Shown piece by piece: positions 1 to 5,932 of a DNA stretch of 5,932 nt. Position 1 is the stretch's first letter. Every line of letters starts with the position of its first letter. The notes below the pieces were generated by a model. It had not been told where the DNA came from, ran no database searches, and saw only the letters and a list, made by a program, of their open reading frames with translations. The DNA lies in contig CABQCN010000100.1 in the NCBI GenBank assembly GCA_902462635.1, forward strand, positions 1 to 5,932, in the 5' to 3' direction. Source of the DNA: an uncultured Oscillospiraceae bacterium. Its GTDB lineage: Bacteria > Bacillota > Clostridia > UBA1212 > UBA1255. The translations under genes and the position numbers were made by a program.

Positions 1-1
1 T

Positions 2-43
2 ATAACAATATCTTTTGCATTAATCATTTTTGCCGCGGCATGC
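2..43 (+). other. Lipoprotein signal peptide tail and lipobox
   Basis: Codons 2-40 encode ITISFALIIFAAA, followed by Cys at 41-43 and then a polar, charged stretch (NKGKETNPEN). The hydrophobic core plus AAA-C fits cleavage by signal peptidase II and lipidation of the Cys. The positively charged n-region and initiation codon lie to the left of the window. Asn, not Asp, at +2 after Cys is compatible with ordinary Gram-positive membrane retention. Confidence 0.8.
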
Positions 44-1933
44 AATAAAGGGAAAGAGACGAATCCGGAAAATCCGCAAGCTTCGGCAACTTACTCGAAG
101 CCAACGATAAACGGTTCGGATCCGACGCCAAAAGAAACGGATCAGGGTTCCACCGCGACAAGCGGCAGAACGGCAACCGGAGGAAAGACGAGTACAAATA
201 CGGCTGCAAATACATTGAATCCGGCGACAAAATCTTCCCAGTCGGATGTTACAAATCCTCCCAAAACCTCCACAAAGGCGCCCACACCTACATCGAAACC
301 AACGCCGACCCCCACGCCGAATAAATATAACGGAAACACAAATTTCACGGAGAGTAAAATAATACGGTTTTCTCATCCGTCGGGATATTACGCGTCCCCG
401 TTTACATTAAAATTAAACTATGACTCTTCCTACAAGGTATATTATACGTTAAACGGAAATACGCCCACGACAAGCGCCAAAGCGTATCAATCCACAGGAA
501 TCGCCATCAACGATCTGAGCAGTGATATCGGCAAAAACGACGATATCGTCGTGGTCAGGGCTGCGGCCTTCAGAAACGGAAAACAGGTCGGAACGACCGT
601 CACCGCTACATATATTGTCAATAAAAAATACGGTTCCTTTGCAGGACGCTATAATAATCTTGCCGTCATTTCGATCTCTACCGACAAAACAAATCTGTAC
701 GGCTCCAACGGAATTTTAACGAATTATACCGAGCACGGAAGAGAATCGGAGCGCCCCGCGCACGTCGAATTCTTCGACAGCGACGGGACCGCGGGTTTCT
801 CGATCGACGCGGGTATTCGCGTATACGGCGGAACCTCCCGGGCAAACCCGCAGAAATCCCTCAAACTCGTCGCAAGGAAAGAATACGACGCGGATAACGG
901 AAAATTCAAATATCCCATGATCGCGGGAAGCTATGATCTCTCCGGGAAGCTCATCGACCGGTATGACAGCTTCATACTGCGTGCAGGCGGAAACGACAAC
1001 TTGTTTGGAGGAGAACGGAATACCCTCCTGCGGGACGCATTGGTCCATTCCCTCGCCGGTAAAATATCGAATATCGTTTCCCAGGCCTACCGGCCGGTCG
1101 TCGTATACATCAACGGAGATTATTTCGGCGTCTATAATCTCCGGGACGACACCGATAAAGATTATCTGGAACAGCATTACGGCGTACCCAAAGACGAAGT
1201 TGCCATCGTCACATACGGGCACGAAAACGGAAACTGGTTTTACAAAATCGATGAAGGAACGGAAGCGGACCTGAGCAACTATCAGAATATGCTTACCTGG
1301 ATCGCAAGCAACAACATGGCAAGCAGTGCGAATTACACCAAAGCAAACAGTATGCTCGATATGGATAACTTTATAAAATATATCGCGGTCAACGTATACG
1401 CCAATAACAGAGACTGGCCGCACAACAATGTACGCGCCTGGAAATATGTCGGAAAAACAAACGGTTCCTACGGGCAGGATGGAAAATGGCGGTTTATGCT
1501 CAAGGATATCGATTATTCTTGGGGAATCATATACAGTCCGGGGCAGACGGAAAACGTCGTCGCCGAGGAAACGGCGCACTCGGAAAACGTACTGCGCGGA
1601 GGCGCGGGGGAAATCTCCGCGGCATTTGCCAGCCTGATGCGCAACGCGCAGTTCAAATCACAATTTCTAAAATTTATGGATGAAATGGTCAATCAATATT
1701 TTTCGCAAAGCAGCGCGTACGCAATGATCACAAAAATGCGGGACGCAATCGCGAAAGAATATTCCCATATCTATACAAACATATGGTATACGCATCCGGA
1801 CTTTCCCGCGCAGGGCGAATACCAGGTCAGCCTGACGTATGAGAAATGGCGGAACGCCATCGAAACATTGTATGAATACGCAAGAAAGCGGCCGACAGTT
1901 ATAAAGAACCTGATAAAAGCGGTGTACGGCTGA
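2..1933 (+). CDS. CotH-kinase-family lipoprotein with chitobiase C-terminal-like domain (5' end outside window)
   Basis: The frame is open from the left edge to TGA at 1931-1933 (643 visible codons). The first visible residues are a hydrophobic run ending in AAAC; the Cys codon at 41-43 fits a lipobox, so the mature protein (about 630 residues) should be anchored outside the membrane. A TTG at 215 is not the start, because it would discard the lipobox. A Ser/Thr/Asn/Pro-rich linker follows. Next comes a beta-sandwich resembling CHB_HEX_C_1 (about residues 120-212, with FSHPSGYY and YYTLNGNTPT). The CotH-like domain (about 220-600) has YINGDYFGVYNL from residue 369, DWPHNN at 471-476 and KWRFMLKDIDYSWG around 495-508, with D502 and D504 as likely metal or catalytic acids. 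Spore-coat CotH is an atypical protein kinase; in such lipoproteins the substrate is unknown. No coat-protein gene is visible nearby. The family call is firm; kinase activity is inferred. Confidence 0.88.
   Translation: MTISFALIIFAAACNKGKETNPENPQASATYSKPTINGSDPTPKETDQGSTATSGRTATGGKTSTNTAANTLNPATKSSQSDVTNPPKTSTKAPTPTSKPTPTPTPNKYNGNTNFTESKIIRFSHPSGYYASPFTLKLNYDSSYKVYYTLNGNTPTTSAKAYQSTGIAINDLSSDIGKNDDIVVVRAAAFRNGKQVGTTVTATYIVNKKYGSFAGRYNNLAVISISTDKTNLYGSNGILTNYTEHGRESERPAHVEFFDSDGTAGFSIDAGIRVYGGTSRANPQKSLKLVARKEYDADNGKFKYPMIAGSYDLSGKLIDRYDSFILRAGGNDNLFGGERNTLLRDALVHSLAGKISNIVSQAYRPVVVYINGDYFGVYNLRDDTDKDYLEQHYGVPKDEVAIVTYGHENGNWFYKIDEGTEADLSNYQNMLTWIASNNMASSANYTKANSMLDMDNFIKYIAVNVYANNRDWPHNNVRAWKYVGKTNGSYGQDGKWRFMLKDIDYSWGIIYSPGQTENVVAEETAHSENVLRGGAGEISAAFASLMRNAQFKSQFLKFMDEMVNQYFSQSSAYAMITKMRDAIAKEYSHIYTNIWYTHPDFPAQGEYQVSLTYEKWRNAIETLYEYARKRPTVIKNLIKAVYG
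281..319 (+). repeat. Pro/Thr low-complexity linker in the CotH lipoprotein
   Basis: Thirteen codons encode PTPTSKPTPTPTP, the most repetitive part of a longer Ser/Thr/Asn/Pro-rich tether (about 44-350) between the lipidated Cys and the first folded domain. Such segments act as flexible spacers through the cell wall and may be glycosylated. The DNA is degenerate rather than a perfect tandem repeat, as CCN and ACN codons vary. Confidence 0.7.
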
Positions 1934-1950
1934 TACCGTACACCGCTTTT
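1915..1950. terminator. Bidirectional intrinsic terminator between convergent genes
   Basis: Bases 1915-1929 (AAAAGCGGTGTACGG) are perfectly complementary to 1936-1950 (CCGTACACCGCTTTT), giving a 15-bp stem with a 6-base loop (CTGATA). The stem ends in AAAA on the left and TTTT on the right, so each strand's transcript has a GC-rich hairpin with a short U run. On the + strand the left arm encodes the last residues of the CotH lipoprotein and its TGA stop sits in the loop. On the - strand the hairpin begins 12 bases after the rubredoxin stop codon. It should terminate both converging transcripts. Confidence 0.88.
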
Positions 1951-1962
1951 CAAGCAAAACCG

Positions 1963-2118
1963 TCAAGCCGGGCTGAACGAATCCTTCCCGACTCCGCAAA
2001 GCGGGCAGACAAAATCCTCCGGGAGATCTTCCCATTTCGTACCGGGAGCGATTCCGTTTTCCGGATCCCCGGCTTCCTCATCATATTCCCATCCGCAGAC
2101 GTCACATACATACTTCAT
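1963..2118 (-). CDS. Rubredoxin, free-standing, 51 residues
   Basis: ATG at 2118-2116 opens a 51-residue protein ending in TGA (1965-1963). It has both rubredoxin iron knuckles, CDVCG (C5, C8) and CPLCG (C38, C41), which hold one Fe(Cys)4 centre. Between them lie the standard Y-D-x-x-x-G-D-P segment, [12 protein letters not shown] and DFVCP. The length matches the classic small rubredoxin of anaerobes (about 52-54 residues). It is a cytoplasmic one-electron carrier. A GAAAGGAG ribosome binding site sits 9 bases upstream of the ATG and fixes the start. The gene is the last of the operon, 37 bases after the flavodiiron gene, and is followed by the hairpin at 1915-1950. Its likely partner is the adjacent flavodiiron protein, though rubredoxins also serve rubrerythrins and desulfoferrodoxins. 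Confidence 0.95.
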   Translation of the reverse strand: MKYVCDVCGWEYDEEAGDPENGIAPGTKWEDLPEDFVCPLCGVGKDSFSPA

Positions 2119-2127
2119 TGCACAAAA

Positions 2128-2135
2128 CTCCTTTC
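2128..2135 (-). promoter_or_regulatory. Ribosome binding site of rubredoxin
   Basis: The - strand reads GAAAGGAG, 9 bases before the ATG at 2118. It lies wholly in the 37-base gap after the flavodiiron stop codon, so the rubredoxin has its own initiation signal and need not be translationally coupled. Confidence 0.8.
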
Positions 2136-2155
2136 AAAAATAATCAATTTATATG

Positions 2156-3994
2156 TTATTGCAGCGGTTCGAAATCCGACGCCCCATGCTTGCAGATCGG
2201 GCAGACGAAATCGGGAGGAAGCGGATCCCCCTCGTAAACGTAACCGCAAATTTTACAAACGAAGCCTTTCTTCTGCGCCGCCGGCTGCGGAGAAGGCTTA
2301 ATATGTTTAAAGTAAAAATCATACGTCACCGAAGCATCGTCATGCAAAACGCGCGCCTCCGAAACCTCGGCGACAAAGACCGTGTGCGTACCGTAATCCG
2401 CGCTCGAGATCACGCTGCAGGAGAAATACGCGTTGGCATACTTATTCAGATAAAGCAGCCCGTTGGCGCTTCGGCTCACATGGCTGAAATCGGCAAACTT
2501 GTCGGTATCCCGGCCGCTTTGGAAGCCGAAATGGCGGAACAATTTGAACGGCGCGCCCTCCGTCAGCACGGACACATTGAAAGCGCCGGTTTTTGCAATC
2601 ATCTCATGCGTATAATTCGCTTTGTTTACCGCAATCAGGAGGCGCTTCGGCGAATCCGTCACCTGCAAAACCGTATTAATAATACATCCGTTGTCCTTCT
2701 CCGCGTTCTTTGCCGAAAGCACGAACAAGCCATAACTCAATTTAAAGAAAGACGACGGTTCGAGCGCTGCAGCGTCCGCTTTCGGTAAATCGATCCGCAG
2801 CGAATCCGCCAATTGGGACGCAAGCGCTTCAAGCTCCTCGAAATCAGGCGATTTCACCGAAGAGCGCACCGTAAGGGGGTCCCCGAGAACTGTCATGTTC
2901 TTGAGCGCCGCAAGGCGGCCCCGGATCAGACCGCCGGCCGCAGGCGCCCAGGTACCGTTCTCGATCACGGCCACAGTACGGTTCTGCAGATTATGCGCTT
3001 CCAATTCGTGCAGCACAAACTCCATATTGGGGAAAATACCGGCATTATACGTTACGGAAGCAAACACGATATGGCTGCAGCGGAACGCCTCCGCCACGAG
3101 ATACGAAGGATCCGTCACGGAAACATCGTATATGGCAATATTGCGGACACCGTGATCCGCGAGCTTCGCCGCCAGGATTTCCGCAGCATTTTCCGTATCC
3201 CCATATATAGAAGCGTACAGGATCAGAACCGCGCGTTCCTCCGGCGTATAAGTACTCCATTTTACATATTTATCGACAAAGCCGTCGATGCCTTCCCGCC
3301 AGATGGGGCCGTGCAGCGGACAGATCATGTTAATATCGACCGCAGAAGCCTTCTTTAAAAGCGCCTGTACCTGGGCGCCGTATTTCCCAACAATATTGGC
3401 ATAATAGCGGCGCGCCTCGGCGATCTTCGTGCCGTAAAAATCCGATTCGTCCGCAAACAGGGTTCCGTGCAGCGCTCCGAACGTACCGAAGGCATCGGCG
3501 GAAAACAAAATCCGATCCGCCGAATCGTACGTTACCATGACCTCCGGCCAGTGCACCATCGGCGCCATCAGGAAGGTCAGCGTGTGGTGTCCGGTCGGAA
3601 GCGTGTCTCCGTCTTTCACCAGCAAAGCGGCATCTTCAATATTAAAATCGAAGAACTGGCGGATCATCGAAATCGTTTTGAGATTGCAAACGATTTTTAC
3701 CTCCGGATGCATCCGGTAAACGTCTGCAATCACCGCGCAGTGGTCCGGTTCCATGTGACTGACCACCAGATAGTCCAGCTTCCTGGTGCCGAGCGCAAAT
3801 TCCAGGTTCTCCAGAAACAGATCGCGGATCGACTTGTCCACCGTATCCAGCAATACGGTTTTTTCGTCCAGCAATAAATAAGAATTATACGAAATTCCCT
3901 CGGGAACGGGATAGACATTTTCAAACAACGCAATCCGCCGGTCGTTCCCGCCGATCATCCATAAATCATCCGTAACTTTTTTAATACAATGCAT
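2156..3994 (-). CDS. Flavodiiron protein fused to flavin reductase and short rubredoxin domain (FprA-Hrb type)
   Basis: This 612-residue cytoplasmic protein has four domains. (1) A metallo-beta-lactamase-like diiron domain (about 1-250) has the ligand set H80-x-E82-x-D84-H85, H148, D167 and H228. (2) A flavodoxin-like FMN domain (about 254-400) has its phosphate loop at ASIYGDT (261-267). (3) A flavin reductase-like FMN domain (about 415-555) starts at KLSYGLFVLSA. (4) A C-terminal rubredoxin knuckle pair has C580/C583 and C598/C601. Flavodiiron proteins reduce O2 to water or NO to N2O. Domains 3 and 4 match the layout of Moorella Hrb, the NADH-dependent reductase of FprA, so this chain probably carries its own electron supply from NAD(P)H. 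All diiron ligands are present. AGGAGG 8 bases upstream sets the ATG start. The gene begins 4 bases after nrdG. Whether O2 or NO is the real substrate cannot be read from the sequence. Confidence 0.93.
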   Translation of the reverse strand: MHCIKKVTDDLWMIGGNDRRIALFENVYPVPEGISYNSYLLLDEKTVLLDTVDKSIRDLFLENLEFALGTRKLDYLVVSHMEPDHCAVIADVYRMHPEVKIVCNLKTISMIRQFFDFNIEDAALLVKDGDTLPTGHHTLTFLMAPMVHWPEVMVTYDSADRILFSADAFGTFGALHGTLFADESDFYGTKIAEARRYYANIVGKYGAQVQALLKKASAVDINMICPLHGPIWREGIDGFVDKYVKWSTYTPEERAVLILYASIYGDTENAAEILAAKLADHGVRNIAIYDVSVTDPSYLVAEAFRCSHIVFASVTYNAGIFPNMEFVLHELEAHNLQNRTVAVIENGTWAPAAGGLIRGRLAALKNMTVLGDPLTVRSSVKSPDFEELEALASQLADSLRIDLPKADAAALEPSSFFKLSYGLFVLSAKNAEKDNGCIINTVLQVTDSPKRLLIAVNKANYTHEMIAKTGAFNVSVLTEGAPFKLFRHFGFQSGRDTDKFADFSHVSRSANGLLYLNKYANAYFSCSVISSADYGTHTVFVAEVSEARVLHDDASVTYDFYFKHIKPSPQPAAQKKGFVCKICGYVYEGDPLPPDFVCPICKHGASDFEPLQ

Positions 3995-3998
3995 AAAA

Positions 3999-4526
3999 TT
4001 AACCTCCTTCGCCCCACCGCGTTATTTTACCATAGATTCTCGTTTTTTTCATATCAATTAAACGCTGGTTCGAAGATCCGCGAAAGCGGAGCGCAATGTC
4101 TTTCAAATCGTCAAGAAACGGGCCGTCCACCAGCACGTCGAGCAGCGACAGCATTTTACCCGTCGTCTCGCAGTGCCAGGCATTTTCCGGTGAAACCAGG
4201 TCTTCCAGGATACAGCCGGTATAACACCAGATGGTCTTTTCCGGAAGCCGGGCACGGACTTTTTCCAGAAACGGGGCGAGTACGCGCTGGTTCTCCGGTT
4301 CGAACGGCTCGCCGCCAAGTACCGTGAGTCCGTTGATAAACGATTTGGAGAGCGCAGCCATGATTTCCTCCTCCGTATCTGCGGTGAAAGGCCGCCCATA
4401 GCCGAACGCCCATGTTTCGGGATTGAAACAGTGCGGGCAGCGGTGTCTGCATCCGGAAACGAACAGCGAAACCCGTACGCCTTCGCCGTTTGCAATATCC
4501 GTTTTTTTAATCCCGCCGTAATTCAT
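3999..4526 (-). CDS. nrdG: Anaerobic ribonucleoside-triphosphate reductase activating protein (radical SAM)
   Basis: The 175-residue product begins MNYGGIKKTDIANGEGVRVS and is of normal NrdG length. The radical SAM cluster motif is C26-RHR-C30-PH-C33, which binds a [4Fe-4S] cluster and S-adenosylmethionine. Further family marks are LGGEPF (70-75), VDGPF (133-137) and RFRGSSNQR (147-155). The enzyme cleaves S-adenosylmethionine to make the 5'-deoxyadenosyl radical that generates the glycyl radical on NrdD. The start is the ATG overlapping the nrdD stop by one base (TAATG, 4528-4524). The frame stays open upstream to another possible start at 4724, but that extension lies inside nrdD and has no family resemblance, so it was rejected. 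The weak GGAAAGGG at 4547-4540 is 13 bases away, so translation probably depends on coupling to nrdD. The last codons contain the ribosome binding site of the next gene. Confidence 0.96.
   Translation of the reverse strand: MNYGGIKKTDIANGEGVRVSLFVSGCRHRCPHCFNPETWAFGYGRPFTADTEEEIMAALSKSFINGLTVLGGEPFEPENQRVLAPFLEKVRARLPEKTIWCYTGCILEDLVSPENAWHCETTGKMLSLLDVLVDGPFLDDLKDIALRFRGSSNQRLIDMKKTRIYGKITRWGEGG
4003..4010 (-). promoter_or_regulatory. Ribosome binding site of the flavodiiron gene, inside the nrdG 3' end
   Basis: The - strand reads GAAGGAGG, 8 bases before the ATG at 3994. These bases are also part of the final nrdG codons (GEGG then TAA). This near-consensus site is the strongest in the window and suggests higher translation of the flavodiiron protein than of NrdG from the same message. 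Confidence 0.85.
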
Positions 4527-5932
4527 TACAGATGCAATACCCTTTCCTTGATTTCCTGCGTCCGGCCCTGATTCCAGAACTGGGTGCCGATATAACCGCA
4601 CGTCCGGCGTGCAACATTCATTTTCGACTGATCGCGGTTTCCACAGCGCGGGCACTCCCAGACAAGCTTTCCGTCTGCATCGTTTACGATGCGGATTTCC
4701 CCGTCGAAACCACAGGCGTGGCAATAATCGCTCTTTGTATTGAGTTCAGCATACATGATGTTATCATAAATAAAGCGGATGATCTGCAGCACCGCTTCCA
4801 GATTATTCTGCATGTTCGGTACTTCCACATAGCTGATCGCACCGCCGGTAGACATCGCCTGAAACTGCGCTTCGAATTCGAGTTTGGAAAACGCGTCGAT
4901 TTCTTCCGTAACATGGACGTGGTAACTGTTCGTAATATAGCTTTTATCCGTAACGCCCTCGATGATCCCAAAGCGCTTCTGGAGGCATTTCGCAAATTTA
5001 TATGTCGTACTTTCGAGCGGCGTGCCGTAAATTCCGAAACCGATCGTCGTCTCCGCCTTCCACTTATTACAGGCATCGTTCATGAATTTCATGACCTCGA
5101 TGGCGAACGGGGTCGCCGTGGGGTCGGTATGCGGCTTGCCCGTCATGTATCTGACGCATTCGCAAAGCCCCGCGTAGCCGAGCGAAATCGTGGAATATCC
5201 GTTATACAGCAGCGGGTCGATTACTTCTCCTTTTTTGAGGCGCGAGATCGCGCCGTATTGCCACAGGATCGGCGCCGCATCCGAAAGCGTGCCTTTCAGG
5301 CGGTTATGCCGGCACAGCAGCGCTTTATAGCAAAGATCCAGACGTTCCTCGAAAATTTCCCAGAATTTTACCATGTCTCCGCCCGACGACAGCGCAACGT
5401 CTACAAGGTTCAGCGTTACGACCCCCTGGTTGAAGCGCCCGTAAAATTTATACGCTCCGTTTTCATCCTTCCACGGCGTCAGCGCGCTTCTGCAGCCCAT
5501 GACCGGGAAACAGTTGCCTTCCTTGAGTTCCTTCATTTTCTTCTCCGAAATATAATCGGGGACGAGGCGCTTTGCCGTACATTTCGCCGCCATTTCGGTA
5601 AGATAATAATAGGGCGTACCCGGTTCGATATTGTCTTGCTCCAATACGTAGATCAGCTTCGGAAACGCCGGCGTGATCCAGATGCCATCTTCATTTTTCA
5701 CACCCTGGTAACGCTGCATGAGCGTTTCCTCTATGATCATTGCCAGATCTTTCTTCTCCGCTTCCGTTTTTGCTTCATTGAGATACATAAACACCGTCAC
5801 GAAAGGCGCCTGGCCGTTTGTGGTCATTAATGTTACCACCTGATACTGAATCGTCTGGACGCCTCTGCGGATCTCATCTTTCAGACGCCGTTCTACGATC
5901 ATGGAAATGACCTGCGCATCCACCAGCCCTTT
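4526..5932 (-). CDS. nrdD: Anaerobic (class III) ribonucleoside-triphosphate reductase, C-terminal part; 5' end outside window
   Basis: The frame is open to the right edge, starting KGLVDAQVIS, so 468 residues are visible; about 250-300 N-terminal residues (ATP-cone and the first part of the barrel) are expected beyond the window. A GTG at 5923 is internal, not the start. Counting from the edge, the active-site loop VMGCRSAL carries C147, the likely thiyl-radical cysteine. FNQGVVTLNLVDVAL follows. The C-terminal zinc ribbon uses C404/C407 and C427/C430. The glycyl radical loop RRTCGYIGTQFWNQGR has its radical glycine at G446 (codon 4597-4595). NrdD reduces ribonucleotides to deoxyribonucleotides under anaerobic conditions; O2 cleaves the chain at the radical glycine. 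Its stop TAA shares one base with the nrdG start. No frame break was found. The promoter and any NrdR box must lie outside the window. Confidence 0.96.
   Translation of the reverse strand, partial: KGLVDAQVISMIVERRLKDEIRRGVQTIQYQVVTLMTTNGQAPFVTVFMYLNEAKTEAEKKDLAMIIEETLMQRYQGVKNEDGIWITPAFPKLIYVLEQDNIEPGTPYYYLTEMAAKCTAKRLVPDYISEKKMKELKEGNCFPVMGCRSALTPWKDENGAYKFYGRFNQGVVTLNLVDVALSSGGDMVKFWEIFEERLDLCYKALLCRHNRLKGTLSDAAPILWQYGAISRLKKGEVIDPLLYNGYSTISLGYAGLCECVRYMTGKPHTDPTATPFAIEVMKFMNDACNKWKAETTIGFGIYGTPLESTTYKFAKCLQKRFGIIEGVTDKSYITNSYHVHVTEEIDAFSKLEFEAQFQAMSTGGAISYVEVPNMQNNLEAVLQIIRFIYDNIMYAELNTKSDYCHACGFDGEIRIVNDADGKLVWECPRCGNRDQSKMNVARRTCGYIGTQFWNQGRTQEIKERVLHL

Noticed and set aside
215..217. 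TTG as the start of the CotH-family gene
   Set aside because: The same frame is open to the left edge and encodes a signal-peptide tail with a lipobox Cys at 41-43, so the real start is outside the window.
716..1579. 287-codon open frame on the - strand opposite the CotH lipoprotein
   Set aside because: It is antisense to a domain-supported gene, and no ribosome binding site or motif was seen.
1667..2035. 122-codon - strand frame overlapping the rubredoxin gene
   Set aside because: It is in a different frame from the clear rubredoxin (1963-2118), runs through the terminator into the CotH gene, and shows no recognisable motif.
2136..2160. AT-rich stretch before the rubredoxin gene as a separate promoter
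   Set aside because: A TATAAA-like hexamer is present on the - strand, but no convincing -35 element lies at the right distance within the flavodiiron 3' end; the AT-richness is expected of a short intergenic gap.
2153..3358. Open frames on the + strand opposite the flavodiiron gene
   Set aside because: The opposite strand encodes a full four-domain protein with intact catalytic residues; the + strand products are Arg/His-rich and resemble no family.
4527..4724. N-terminal extension of NrdG to a start at 4724
   Set aside because: The extra residues are Arg/Cys-rich, overlap the zinc-ribbon and glycyl-radical coding part of nrdD, and have no NrdG similarity; the ATG at 4526 gives a standard-length protein.
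4532..5830. Long open frame (432 codons) on the + strand opposite nrdD
   Set aside because: It is fully antisense to a well-recognised NrdD, is rich in Arg, Phe and Ile with no recognisable domain or plausible initiation context, and is best explained by the GC-biased codon positions of nrdD.

Overview
The window reads as chromosomal DNA of a strictly anaerobic Firmicute, probably a gut-type clostridium (for example a Christensenellales, Oscillospirales or Lachnospirales relative). The reasons are an oxygen-sensitive class III ribonucleotide reductase, a flavodiiron protein plus rubredoxin, strong AGGAGG-type ribosome binding sites, and a CotH-family lipoprotein with a chitobiase C-terminal-like domain. 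The taxonomic placement is inference; no RNA marker is present.

Layout. The left third (2-1933, + strand) is the 3' part of one gene for a secreted CotH-kinase-family lipoprotein. Its start lies just outside the window, because the reading frame is open to the left edge and encodes a signal-peptide tail and lipobox. It ends in a perfect 15-bp hairpin (1915-1950) that also closes the convergent operon on the other strand. The rest (1963-5932, - strand) is one tightly packed operon, read right to left: nrdD (5' part outside the window), nrdG, a 612-residue flavodiiron protein fused to a flavin reductase and a short rubredoxin domain, and a free 51-residue rubredoxin. Junctions are a 1-base stop/start overlap (nrdD-nrdG), a 4-base gap (nrdG-flavodiiron) and a 37-base gap (flavodiiron-rubredoxin).

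How the genes fit together. NrdD makes deoxyribonucleotides anaerobically with a glycyl radical, and NrdG installs that radical with a [4Fe-4S] cluster and S-adenosylmethionine. Both are destroyed by oxygen. The flavodiiron fusion resembles a one-chain version of the Moorella FprA plus Hrb pair and should reduce O2 or NO to harmless products with NAD(P)H-derived electrons. The free rubredoxin is a likely extra electron carrier. A reasonable reading is that the operon pairs anaerobic DNA-precursor synthesis with its own oxidative or nitrosative protection. The CotH lipoprotein is a separate, outward-facing function. No mobile element, CRISPR array, tRNA or rRNA was seen, and no intergenic stretch exceeds 40 bases.
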